From the NCBI GenBank assembly GCA_030674875.1, contig JASXSU010000001.1, forward strand, positions 1,254,001 through 1,318,000: a stretch of DNA of 64,000 bases. Direction: 5' to 3'. Numbering within the stretch: position 1 is the first letter of the stretch; the number at the start of each line of letters is the position of its first letter. Of the stretch, positions 27,938-37,680 are shown one piece after another. A program made the translations under genes and the position numbers. Source of the DNA: Candidatus Endonucleibacter sp. (ex Gigantidas childressi). GTDB taxonomy: Bacteria > Pseudomonadota > Gammaproteobacteria > Pseudomonadales > Endozoicomonadaceae. The notes below the pieces were generated by a model. That model searched no databases, had not been told where the DNA came from, and worked only from the letters and a program-made list of their open reading frames with translations.

Positions 27938-30580
27938 ATGAAACATGTACTATCGGTTATGATGCTTGTAGTTTTTTTTCCTATTCAGCGAGGAATGGCT
28001 ACACTTGATGCAGTAGATCAAGCTATGCCTGTGGATTGGATTCTGGCTAATAATGATATTGTCAAAATTATAGTGCCAATAATTCTACATAATGAGGATT
28101 CTGCGGGTGCTATGGTTGATATCAATGGGATAGAAGTACCTACTGGTATGCTGACGGAGGTGTTTAGTTTTGTTTATGGATCTAATGAAAACAGAGATGA
28201 AATTCAGAACGCTGGATTAAACAATAATATTGATACTGTTAATGCTTGTGATACATGTCCGGTAACAGTAAATAAACTTCAGAAAGATGGTTTCGATTTT
28301 GTTGTTATAAAACAATCTAATGCAGAATGCTTAAAGATTCACCATGTTAAAGTAAAGCCAGTGGCAGGCTTTGTCTCTGTGCAAAAAACATTATCACTTA
28401 AAAAGATGTTTTCATTTACACCTATTAAAGAAAGTAAGGTAGATGAACAAGCACAAGATGGTCTATTTGATATAAATAACCTCTCTATAGATCTGTTAGA
28501 AAAAGATCGTTTACCTTTAGCAAAAAATAGTCGTTATAGCTTTGTATTATACATCCCCTGCAGAGTGAAAGGCACTGCAGATGATGATGGCTCACGCCCT
28601 TCTTACGCGGCATTTTTTTTTAGAAATAATGGTGTTGAATTGCAGAAGGCATTCTGTAAATTAAAAGAGCTAGATGAATGTTACGTGATGTGTGCTATTT
28701 GCAGAGACAGCCTCATTGATCAAAGAGAAGTTGTAGTGACTACATGTAATCATAGATATCATAAATCTTGCATAGCTACATGGTTTGAATTGAAGGAAAC
28801 AACTAAAGGCGTGAAAGAGAAGACTTGTCCTTATTGTAGAGATAATAAGCTACTACCATTGAGGTATGCCAGTAATAATGATAGTGACCAAATTTATTCT
28901 AAGGACGATCCTGCGCAAGCCTGTATAGATGGTAATCTTGGAGTGTTAGAAAACCTGTATGCGCAAGACCATACTATTTGTAATCAGCGATTCTTTTCAT
29001 TTACTGACGGTGAGCAGTACCCTTTGCTTTATTTTGCTATTTCACATGGGCATATAAATATTGTAAAGTTCTTAATAAAATATGGCAGCGATGTTAATGG
29101 CATTTGCCCTTTACAAAGATCAATTTTGCAAGTAGCCTGCTTATGTAATAAGTTAGCCATGGTCATGCTTTTGTTAAAAAATGGAGCTAAAACTGATCAC
29201 AAGGATGTTGATGGAGATATGCCCTTAGCCTATGCTACACGCTATGGGTATCTGAATATGGTTAAACTTTTGTTTAAGAATACTGTAGATGTTCATGCTG
29301 TGAATGAGGATGAGGTTGGTATTCTACATTATGCTGCTGAAAGAGGGAAGAAAGAAATTGTAAGATTTTTATTGAAGAAAGGATTTATAATTGATGCTAA
29401 AACGAATGTTGGGTGCACGGCCTTTCAGCTTGCCTGCAAAGAGGGGCATCAGAAAACAGCTGAATTGCTGCTGGAAAAGACAGATGTAGTTACTATTGAT
29501 TACTTAACAGAATCCTTGGAAAAGGCCTGCGGTACTGAACATAAACATATAATAGAATTTCTGTTAAGCAAGGGGGCCAGGTTGGATGGAATCATGCGGA
29601 GTGGTTCATTTAGTGATGATGGAGCCCCCCCCATCCCCCTCCATACAGCTATCATGTCCAATAAGGTAGGGGTAGTCGAATATTTGTTAGAGCAAGGAGC
29701 TAAAGTTAATATTGAGAATGAACTTGGAGAATGTCCGCTCCTAGTAGCGGCCCAAAATGGTCATAAAGATATAATCAAACTTTTGTTAGGCTATAACGCC
29801 TACGTTGATGCCAGTGACATGAAACTGGTTGGTAGCATCATAGGTATGGCCGATCTGGATTTATTCAAATTCGTATTTGAAAATATAGACTGGAATGATA
29901 TATTGCTTGCTCATGGTATAGATTGTCTTAAACTTGCAGTAGCAAGCGGTGATTGCCAGTTGATCAAATACTTGAGTCTTGAAAAAAATATGGATATTAG
30001 CGATAAACCTGATCTCGTTCCGGTGGCTATACTCGCTAATAACTTTGAAGCAGTTAAATGCTTGATAGATGATCTTGGTGCGGACATTAATGATACTTCT
30101 AGTATTCTGGGGTCTCCCATCGAAATAGCCATTAATAGTCATAATGCGATGATGGTCGATTATCTAATAAAGCATGGAGTTAAGATCGATAAAGCTTCAT
30201 CGCGTAGGCTTCTCTTACTGGCCGTGTCCCAAAAAAACTGTAGCGTAATTCAATGCTTGATCGATCATAAAGCTTTGATTAATGAGGGTATTGCAGGTCT
30301 TAGTCCTCTTCATGTTGCTGTCATGATGGAGGATATGAACGTCATCAAATGTTTATGCGAAAACGGTGCTGATATCAACAAACAGCATGATAACAGAAAT
30401 ATAGTGAGAAGTCCATTTAACTTGGCAAAAGACGCAGGAAAGAAAGAAATAGTCACATACTTCAAAACAATATCGCTGCGTTCTGATCAAGAAAACACGG
30501 CATTTTGGCGAAGTAGTTTAAGGCTTGCTTCAAATACATTCCAATCATTTAGTAATTTTTTGTGGCGCATATTTCGTTGA
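27938..30580 (+). CDS. Array gene 4: secreted RING-H2/ankyrin protein
   Basis: 880 residues. Signal peptide with one change (MLVVFF). It has the RING front of the DECYVMCAICRDSLIDQ type with TTCNHRYHKSC and CPYC, all eight zinc ligands present. Mid-solenoid allele is GIMRSGSFSDDGAPPIP, shared only with gene 7; last repeat is NKQHDNRNIVRSPFN, shared with gene 2; full WRIFR tail. It thus combines blocks that are otherwise spread over different copies, which is the clearest sign of recombination in the array. Same inferred role as its paralogues: export, zinc-dependent E2 binding and ankyrin-mediated target recognition. Confidence 0.88.
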   Translation: MKHVLSVMMLVVFFPIQRGMATLDAVDQAMPVDWILANNDIVKIIVPIILHNEDSAGAMVDINGIEVPTGMLTEVFSFVYGSNENRDEIQNAGLNNNIDTVNACDTCPVTVNKLQKDGFDFVVIKQSNAECLKIHHVKVKPVAGFVSVQKTLSLKKMFSFTPIKESKVDEQAQDGLFDINNLSIDLLEKDRLPLAKNSRYSFVLYIPCRVKGTADDDGSRPSYAAFFFRNNGVELQKAFCKLKELDECYVMCAICRDSLIDQREVVVTTCNHRYHKSCIATWFELKETTKGVKEKTCPYCRDNKLLPLRYASNNDSDQIYSKDDPAQACIDGNLGVLENLYAQDHTICNQRFFSFTDGEQYPLLYFAISHGHINIVKFLIKYGSDVNGICPLQRSILQVACLCNKLAMVMLLLKNGAKTDHKDVDGDMPLAYATRYGYLNMVKLLFKNTVDVHAVNEDEVGILHYAAERGKKEIVRFLLKKGFIIDAKTNVGCTAFQLACKEGHQKTAELLLEKTDVVTIDYLTESLEKACGTEHKHIIEFLLSKGARLDGIMRSGSFSDDGAPPIPLHTAIMSNKVGVVEYLLEQGAKVNIENELGECPLLVAAQNGHKDIIKLLLGYNAYVDASDMKLVGSIIGMADLDLFKFVFENIDWNDILLAHGIDCLKLAVASGDCQLIKYLSLEKNMDISDKPDLVPVAILANNFEAVKCLIDDLGADINDTSSILGSPIEIAINSHNAMMVDYLIKHGVKIDKASSRRLLLLAVSQKNCSVIQCLIDHKALINEGIAGLSPLHVAVMMEDMNVIKCLCENGADINKQHDNRNIVRSPFNLAKDAGKKEIVTYFKTISLRSDQENTAFWRSSLRLASNTFQSFSNFLWRIFR

Positions 30581-31321
30581 ATTACGCACCCTGTATACAA
30601 AGCTAAATGATGCCGCCAATAATGTGTCATTCGGTTAATTGGTGTGTGCCACTGGTATCGCTGGTATCTCTGGTGGCTACGTACAATTGGCGAAAAAAAC
30701 AAAGTTATCTCAAGGAATGCTAGTGCTTGGTGATGGTAAGAATCCAGGTCAATGGAGTCTTGCAGCGAGTTGGTAGTGATCATTTAAATGGCTACGTTGA
30801 ATGAAATAGAATTGGCTGAAGACTGTCATAAAAAAGGTTTGTTTTCTGAACAAATCCAGCAATGAAAGAATATTTTTATCAATAACCATTAAGCACAAAT
30901 TGTGCCCACCTTGGCGAATGAAGGATGACGCATGGTGTATAAATGGGCATTTTATCTGGTGTTGCATGAAGCTTTTGTAACTGCATTTTTGTCCCCAACA
31001 ACACTCCAGTAATTGATAAGTATTATCGATTATTAAAGCGCATGGTTCATTCAATCAGAATATATGTTGCCAAACATTGAACACTACTATATACTACTTG
31101 TATTCTCAAGACTGCGATCAGAATAGGCATTCTTAATTATGAAGATATACCTTTAATATATCATAAAGTTATGAGTTCAGTTCGTATATAGAATATGCAT
31201 ATAAAAAGTGTATTGTGTATAAGTGGGTGAGATTTGCATTAGGCAAATATGCAATATGCTGTGTTGGAATAATTAGATAATTAGTTATCAATTATGAGTT
31301 ATCAATTATGAGTTATAAATT
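30581..31321 (+). repeat. Array spacer 4
   Basis: Standard spacer. The 9-bp motif has 2 units of the ggtatcgct variant (as in spacer 2) and the 25-codon ORF is at 30788-30865. The start-proximal repeat is expanded: ttagataattagttatcaat is followed by two further gagttat units, adding about 20 bp relative to most copies. Confidence 0.8.
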
Positions 31322-33982
31322 ATGAAACATGTACTATCGGTTATGATGCTTTTAGTTTTTTTGCCTATTCAGCGAGGAATGGCTGCACTTGATGCAGTAG
31401 ATCAAGCTATGCCTGTGGATTGGATTCTGGCTAATAATGATACTGTCAAAATTATAGTGCCAATAACTCTACATAATGAGGATTCTGCGGGTGCTATGGT
31501 TGATATCAATGGGATAGAAGTACCTACTGGTATGCTTACGGAGGTGTTTGATTTTGTTTATGGATCTAATGAAAACAGAGATGAAATTCAGAATGCTGGA
31601 TTAAACAATAAGATTGATACTGTTAATGCTTGTGATACATGTCCGGTAACAGTAAATAAACTTCAGAAAGATGGTTTCGATTTTGTTGTTATAAAACAAT
31701 CTAATACAGAATGCTTAAAGATTCACCATGTTAAAGTAAAGCCAGTGGCAGGCTTTGTCTCTGTGCAAAAAACATTATCACTTAAAAAGATGTTTTCATT
31801 TACACCTATTAAAGAAAGTAAGGTAGACGAACAAGCACAAGATGGTCTATTTGATATAAATAACCTCTCTATAGATCTGTTAGAAAAAGATCGTTTACCT
31901 TTAGCAGAAAATAGTCGTTATAGCTTTGTATTATACATCCCTTGCAGAGTGAAAGGCACTACAGATGATGACTCACCCCCTTTTTACTCGGCATTTTTTT
32001 TTAGAAATAATGGTATTGAATTGCAGAAGGCATTCTGTAAATTAAAGGAGCTAGATGGCAGAGAAAAAAGTAAAGGCGAATGTTACGAGATGTGTTCTAT
32101 TTGCAGAGACCTCTTCAGTGATCAAAGAAAGGTTGTAGTGACTAAATGTAATCATGGATATCATAAATCTTGCATAGTTACATGGTTTGAATTGAAGGAA
32201 ACAACTGAAGGTGAGGAAGAGAAGACTTGTCCTTATTGCAGAGATAATAAGCTACTACCATTGAGGTATGCGAGTAATAATGATAGTGACCAAGTTTATT
32301 TTAAGGACGATCCTGCGCAAGCCTGTATAGGTGGTAATCTTGGAGCGTTAGAAAACATGTATGCGCAAGACCATACTATTTGTAATCAGCGATTCCTTTC
32401 ATTTACTGACGGTGAGCAGTACCCTTTGCTTTATTTTGCTATTTCACATGGGCATATAAATATTGTAAAGTTCTTAATAAAACATGGTAGCGATATTAAT
32501 AGCGATTTCTATTTAAACCAATCACTCTTGCAAGTAGCCTGCTGCCGTAATCAGTTAGCCATTGCCGAGCTTTTGTTAAAAAATGGAGCTAAAACTGATC
32601 ACAAGGATGTTGATGGAGATATGCCCTTAGCCTATGCTGCACGCTATGGGGATCTGAATATGGTTAAACTTTTGTTTAAGAATACTGTAGATGCTCATGC
32701 TGTGAATGAGGATGGGTTTGGTGCTCTACATTATGCTGCTGAAAAAGGGCAGAAAGAAATTGTAGAATTTTTATTGGAGAAAGGGCTTATAATTGATGCT
32801 AAAACGAATTCTGGGTACACGGCCTTTCAGCTTGCCTGCAGAGATGGGCATCAGAAAACAGCTGAATTGCTGTTGGAAAAGACAGGTGTAGTTACTATTG
32901 ATTACTTAACAGAATCCTTAGAAGAGGTCTGCGGTACTGAACATAAACATATAATAGAATTTCTGTTAAGTAAGGGGGCTAGGGTGGATGGAGTTATACA
33001 GAGTGGTTCATCTAGTGATTATGGAGCACGACCCATCCCCCTCCATGCAGCCATCATGTCCAATAAGGTAGAGGTAGTCAAATATTTGTTAGAGCAAGGA
33101 GCTAAAGTTAATATTGAGAATAAAGCTGGAAAATGTCCGCTCTTTGTAGCAGCCAAAAATGGTCATAAAGATATAATCGAACTTTTGTTAGGCTATAACG
33201 CCTATGTTGATGCCAATGACATGGAGCTTGTTCAAAGTATCATGGTTATGGCCGATCTGGATTTATTCAAAGTCGTATTTGAAAATATAGACTGGAATGA
33301 TATATTGTTTGCTCATGGTATAGATTGTCTTAAACTTGCAGTAGCAAGCGGTGATTGCCAGTTGATCAAATACTTGAGTCTTGAAAAAAATATGGATATT
33401 AGCGATAAACCTGATCTCGTTCCGGTGGCTATACTCGCTAATAACTTTGAAACAGTTACATGCTTGATAGATGATCTTGGTGCGGACATTAATGATACTT
33501 CTAGTATTCTGGGGTCTCCCATCTCAACAGCCATTAATAGTCATAATGCGATGATGGTCGATCATCTAATAAAGCATGGAGTTAAGATCGATAAAGCTTC
33601 ATCGCCTAAGCTTCTCTTACTGGCCGCGTCCCAAAAAAATTGTAGCGTAATTCAATGCTTGATCGATCATAAAGCTTTGATTAATGAGGATATTGCAGGT
33701 CTTAGTCCTCTTCATGTTGCTGTCCTGAGTGGGGATATGAACGTCATCAAATGTTTATGCGAAAACGGTGCTGATATCAACAAACAGCATGATAACGGCA
33801 ATCTAGTGAAAAGTCCATTTGACTTGGCAAAAGACGCAGGAAAGAAAGAAATAGTCACATACTTCAAAACAATATCGCTGCGTTCTGATCAAGAAAACAC
33901 GGCATTTTGGCGAAGTAGTTTCAGGCTTGCTTCAAATACATTCCAATCATTTAGTAATTTTTTGTGGCGCATATTTCGTTGA
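31322..33982 (+). CDS. Array gene 5: secreted RING-H2/ankyrin protein
   Basis: 886 residues. Signal peptide MKHVLSVMMLLVFLP...GMA. RING front GREKSKGECYEMCSICRDLF with KCNHGYHKSC; loop KETTEGEEEKTC; mid-solenoid VIQSGSSSDYGARPIPLHA; last repeat NKQHDNGNLVKSPFDLAKDAG; full WRIFR tail with one Leu-to-Phe change (SSFRLAS). Ankyrin repeat 2 reads SDFYLNQSLLQVACCRNQL, nearly the same as gene 7, although the two genes differ elsewhere. Frame fully open. Function inferred as for gene 1. Confidence 0.88.
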   Translation: MKHVLSVMMLLVFLPIQRGMAALDAVDQAMPVDWILANNDTVKIIVPITLHNEDSAGAMVDINGIEVPTGMLTEVFDFVYGSNENRDEIQNAGLNNKIDTVNACDTCPVTVNKLQKDGFDFVVIKQSNTECLKIHHVKVKPVAGFVSVQKTLSLKKMFSFTPIKESKVDEQAQDGLFDINNLSIDLLEKDRLPLAENSRYSFVLYIPCRVKGTTDDDSPPFYSAFFFRNNGIELQKAFCKLKELDGREKSKGECYEMCSICRDLFSDQRKVVVTKCNHGYHKSCIVTWFELKETTEGEEEKTCPYCRDNKLLPLRYASNNDSDQVYFKDDPAQACIGGNLGALENMYAQDHTICNQRFLSFTDGEQYPLLYFAISHGHINIVKFLIKHGSDINSDFYLNQSLLQVACCRNQLAIAELLLKNGAKTDHKDVDGDMPLAYAARYGDLNMVKLLFKNTVDAHAVNEDGFGALHYAAEKGQKEIVEFLLEKGLIIDAKTNSGYTAFQLACRDGHQKTAELLLEKTGVVTIDYLTESLEEVCGTEHKHIIEFLLSKGARVDGVIQSGSSSDYGARPIPLHAAIMSNKVEVVKYLLEQGAKVNIENKAGKCPLFVAAKNGHKDIIELLLGYNAYVDANDMELVQSIMVMADLDLFKVVFENIDWNDILFAHGIDCLKLAVASGDCQLIKYLSLEKNMDISDKPDLVPVAILANNFETVTCLIDDLGADINDTSSILGSPISTAINSHNAMMVDHLIKHGVKIDKASSPKLLLLAASQKNCSVIQCLIDHKALINEDIAGLSPLHVAVLSGDMNVIKCLCENGADINKQHDNGNLVKSPFDLAKDAGKKEIVTYFKTISLRSDQENTAFWRSSFRLASNTFQSFSNFLWRIFR

Positions 33983-34706
33983 ATTACGCACCCTGTATAC
34001 AAAGCTAAATGATGCCGCCAATAATGTGTCATTCGGTTAATTGGTGTGTGCCACTGGTGTCTCTGGTGTTTCTGGTATCTCTGGTGGCTACGTACAATTG
34101 GCGAAAAAAACAAAGTTATCTCAAGGAATGCTAGTGCTTGGTGATGGTAAAAATCCAGATCAATGGAATCTTGCAACTAGTTGGTAGTGATCATTGAAAT
34201 GGCTACGTTGAATGAAATAGAATTGGCTGAAGACTGTCATAAAAAAGGTTTGTTTTCTGAACAAATCCAGCAATGAAAGAATATTTTTATCAATAACCAT
34301 TAAGCACAAATTGTGCCCACCTTGGCGAATGAAGGATGACGCATGGTGTATAAATGGGCATTTTATCTGGTGTTGCATGAAGCTTTTGTAACTGCATTTT
34401 TGTCCCAAACAACACTCCAGTAATTGATAAGTATCATCGATTATTAAAGCGCCAGGTTCATTCAGTCAGAATATATGTTGCCAAACATTGAGCACTACTA
34501 TACACTACTTGTTTTCAAGCTCGATCAGAATAGGCATTCTTAATTATGAAGATATACCTTTAATATATCATAAAGTTATGAGTTCAGTTCGTATATAGAA
34601 TATGCATATAAAAAGTGTATTGTGTATAAGTGGGTGAGATTTGCATTAGGCAAATATACAATATACTATGTTGGAATAATTAGTTATCAATGATGAGTTA
34701 TGAATT
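33983..34706 (+). repeat. Array spacer 5
   Basis: Standard spacer. The 9-bp motif has 3 units and the 25-codon ORF is at 34199-34276. A few indels lie around 34510 (ttgttttcaagctcgatcag). Confidence 0.8.
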
Positions 34707-36779
34707 ATGAAACATGTACTATCGGTTATGATGCTTTTAGTTTTTTTTCCTATTCAGCGAGGAATGGCTGCACTTGATGCAGCAGATCAAGTTATGCCTG
34801 TGGACTGGATTCTGGCTAATAATGATATGGTCAAAATTATAGTGCCAATAACTCTATATAATGAGGATTCTGTGGGTGCTATGGTTGATATCAATGGGGT
34901 AGAAGTGCCTACTGGTATGCTGACGGAGGTGTTTAGTTTTGTTTATGGATCTAATGAAAACAGAGATGAAATTCAGAATGCTGGATTAAACAATAAAATT
35001 GATACTGTTAATGCTTGTGATACATGTCCGGTAACAGTAAATAAACTTCAGAAAGATGGTTTCGATTTTGTTGTTATAAAACAATCTAATACAGAATGCT
35101 TAAAGATTCACTCTGTTAAAGTAAAGCCAGTGGAAGGCTTTGTCTCTGTGCAAAAAACATTATCACTTAAAGAGATGTTTTCATTTACACCTATTAAAGA
35201 AAGTAAGGTAGACGAACAAGCACAAGATGGTCTATTTGATATAAATAACCTCTCTATAGATCTGTTAGAAAAAGATCGTTTACCTTTAGCGGAAAATAGT
35301 AGTTATAGTTTTGTATTATACATCCCCTGCAGAGTGAAAGACGCTACAGATGATGACTCACACCCTTCTTACTCGGCATTTTTTTTTAGAAATAATGGTA
35401 TTGAATTGCAGAAGGCATTCTGTAAATTAAAGGAGCTAGATGAATGTTACGTGATGTGTGCTATTTGCAGAGACAGCCTCATTGATCAAAGAGAAGTTGT
35501 AGTGACTACATGTAATCATAGATATCATAAATCTTGCATAGCTACATGGTTTGAATTGAAGGAAACAACTAAAGGCGTGAAAGAGAAGACTTGTCCTTAT
35601 TGTAGAGATAATAAGCTACTACCATTGAGGTATGCGAGTAATAATGATAGCGACCAAATTTATTTTAAGGACGATCCTGCGCAAGCCTGTATAGATGGTA
35701 ATCTTGGAGTGTTAGAAAACCTGTATGCGCAAGACCATACTATTTGTAATCAGCGATTCTTTTCATTTACTGACGGTGAGCAGTGCCCTTTGCTTTATTT
35801 TGCTATTTCACATGGGCATATAAATATTGCAAAGTTCTTAATAAAACATGGTAGCGATGCTACTATTGATTACTTAACAGAATCCTTGGAAAAGGCCTGC
35901 GGTACTGAACATAAACATATAATAGAATTTCTGTTAAGTAAGGGGGCTAGGGTGGATGGAGTTATACAGAGTGGTTCATCTAGTGATTATGGAGCACGAC
36001 CAATCCCCCTCCATACAGCCATCATGTCTAATCAGGTAGGGGTAGTCAAATATTTGTTAGAGCAAGGAGCTAAAGTTAATATTGAGAATAAAGCTGGAAA
36101 ATGTCCGCTCTTTGTAGCGGCCGAAAATGGTCATAAAGATATAATCAAACTTTTGTTAGGCTATAACGCCTATGTTGATGCCAATGACGAGGAGCTTGTT
36201 AAAAGTATCATGGTTATGGGCGATCTGGATTTATTCAAATTCGTATTTGGAAATATAGACTGGAAGGATATATTGTTTGCTAATGGTAGAGATTGTTTTG
36301 AACTTGCAGTAGAAGGCGGTGATTCCCAGTTTATCAAATACTTGGGTCTTAAAAAAAATATGGATATTAGCTATAAACATGATCTCGTTCGGATGGCTGT
36401 ACTCACTGATAACTTTGAAAAAGTTAAATACTTGGTAGATGATCTTGGTGCGGACCTTAATTATACTTCTGGTAGCGAGAAGTCTCCCCTCGACTTAGCC
36501 ATTGATAAGGGTAGTGCGATGATGGTCGATCATCTAATAAAGCATGGAGCTAAGATCGATAGAACTTCAGCGTCTTGGCCTCTCTTAGAGGCCGTGAGCA
36601 AAAAAAACTGTAGCGTAATTCAATGCTTGATCGATCATAAAGCTTTGATTAATGAGGTTGTTCGTGGTATTAGTCCTCTTTATGTTGCTGTCAGGATGGG
36701 GGATCTGAACGTCATCGAATGTTTATGCAAAAACGGTGCTGATACCCACAATCCGGATGCTGTCAACAGAAGTTTTTGA
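34707..36779 (+). CDS. Array gene 6: internally deleted RING-ankyrin protein
   Basis: 690 residues. Signal peptide, N-domain and RING (DECYVMCAIC type) are intact. An in-frame deletion then joins KHGSD directly to ATIDYLTESLEKACGTEHKH, removing about 133 residues, four ankyrin repeats, relative to gene 5. The C-terminal third is the most divergent of the array (GRDCFELAVEGGDSQFIKYL, DRTSASWPLLEAVSKKN). The frame ends early at NPDAVNRSF because of an indel. The lost last repeat and tail remain as non-coding sequence at 36780-36952. Possibly still functional as a shorter ligase; equally it may be decaying. Confidence 0.8.
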   Translation: MKHVLSVMMLLVFFPIQRGMAALDAADQVMPVDWILANNDMVKIIVPITLYNEDSVGAMVDINGVEVPTGMLTEVFSFVYGSNENRDEIQNAGLNNKIDTVNACDTCPVTVNKLQKDGFDFVVIKQSNTECLKIHSVKVKPVEGFVSVQKTLSLKEMFSFTPIKESKVDEQAQDGLFDINNLSIDLLEKDRLPLAENSSYSFVLYIPCRVKDATDDDSHPSYSAFFFRNNGIELQKAFCKLKELDECYVMCAICRDSLIDQREVVVTTCNHRYHKSCIATWFELKETTKGVKEKTCPYCRDNKLLPLRYASNNDSDQIYFKDDPAQACIDGNLGVLENLYAQDHTICNQRFFSFTDGEQCPLLYFAISHGHINIAKFLIKHGSDATIDYLTESLEKACGTEHKHIIEFLLSKGARVDGVIQSGSSSDYGARPIPLHTAIMSNQVGVVKYLLEQGAKVNIENKAGKCPLFVAAENGHKDIIKLLLGYNAYVDANDEELVKSIMVMGDLDLFKFVFGNIDWKDILFANGRDCFELAVEGGDSQFIKYLGLKKNMDISYKHDLVRMAVLTDNFEKVKYLVDDLGADLNYTSGSEKSPLDLAIDKGSAMMVDHLIKHGAKIDRTSASWPLLEAVSKKNCSVIQCLIDHKALINEVVRGISPLYVAVRMGDLNVIECLCKNGADTHNPDAVNRSF

Positions 36780-36952
36780 GAAGTCCATTTGACTTGGCAA
36801 AAGACTGAGGAAAGAAAGAAATAGTCACATACTTCAAAACAATATCGCTGCGTTCTGATAAAGAAAACACGGCATTTTGGCGAAGTAGTTTAAGGCTTGC
36901 TTCAAATACATTCCAATCCTTTAGTAATTTTTTGTGGCGCGTATTTCGTTGA

Positions 36953-37680
36953 AGTACGCACCCTGTATACAAAGCTAAATGATGCCGCCAATAATGTGTC
37001 ATTCGGTTAATTGGTGTGTGCCACTGGTGTCTCTGGTGTTTCTGGTATCTCTGGTGGCTACGTACAATTGGCGAAAAAAACAAAGTTATCTCAAGGAATG
37101 CTAGTGCTTGGTGATGGTAAAAATCCAGGTCAATGGAATCTTGCAACTAGTTGGTAGTGATCATTGAAATGGCTATGTTGAATGAAATAGAATTGGCTGA
37201 ATACTGTCATAAAAAAGGTTTGTTTTCTGAACAAATCCAGCAATGAAAGAACATTTTTATCAATAACCATTAAGCACAAATTGTGCCCACCTTGGCGAAT
37301 AAAGGATGATACTTGGTGCATAAATGGGCATTTTATCGGGTGTTGCATGAAGCTTTTGTAACTGCATTTTTGTCCCAAACAACACTCCAGTAATTGATAA
37401 GTATTATCGATTATTAAAGCGCCAGGTTCATTCAATCAGAATATATGTTGCCAAACATTGAGCACTATTATACACTACTTGTTTTTTCAAGGCTACGATC
37501 AGAATAGGCATTCTTAATTATGAAGATATACCTTTAATATATCATAAAGTTATGAGTTCAGTTCGTATATAGAATATGCATATAAAAAGTGTATTGTGTA
37601 TAAGTGGGTGAGATTTGCATTAGGCAAATATACAATATACTGTGTTGGAATAATTAGTTATCAATGATGAGTTATGAATT
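36953..37680 (+). repeat. Array spacer 6
   Basis: Standard spacer after the decayed 3' end of gene 6 (36780-36952). The 9-bp motif has 3 units. The 25-codon ORF at 37169-37246 has two missense changes (MAMLNEIELAEYCHKK) but stays open. Confidence 0.78.
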
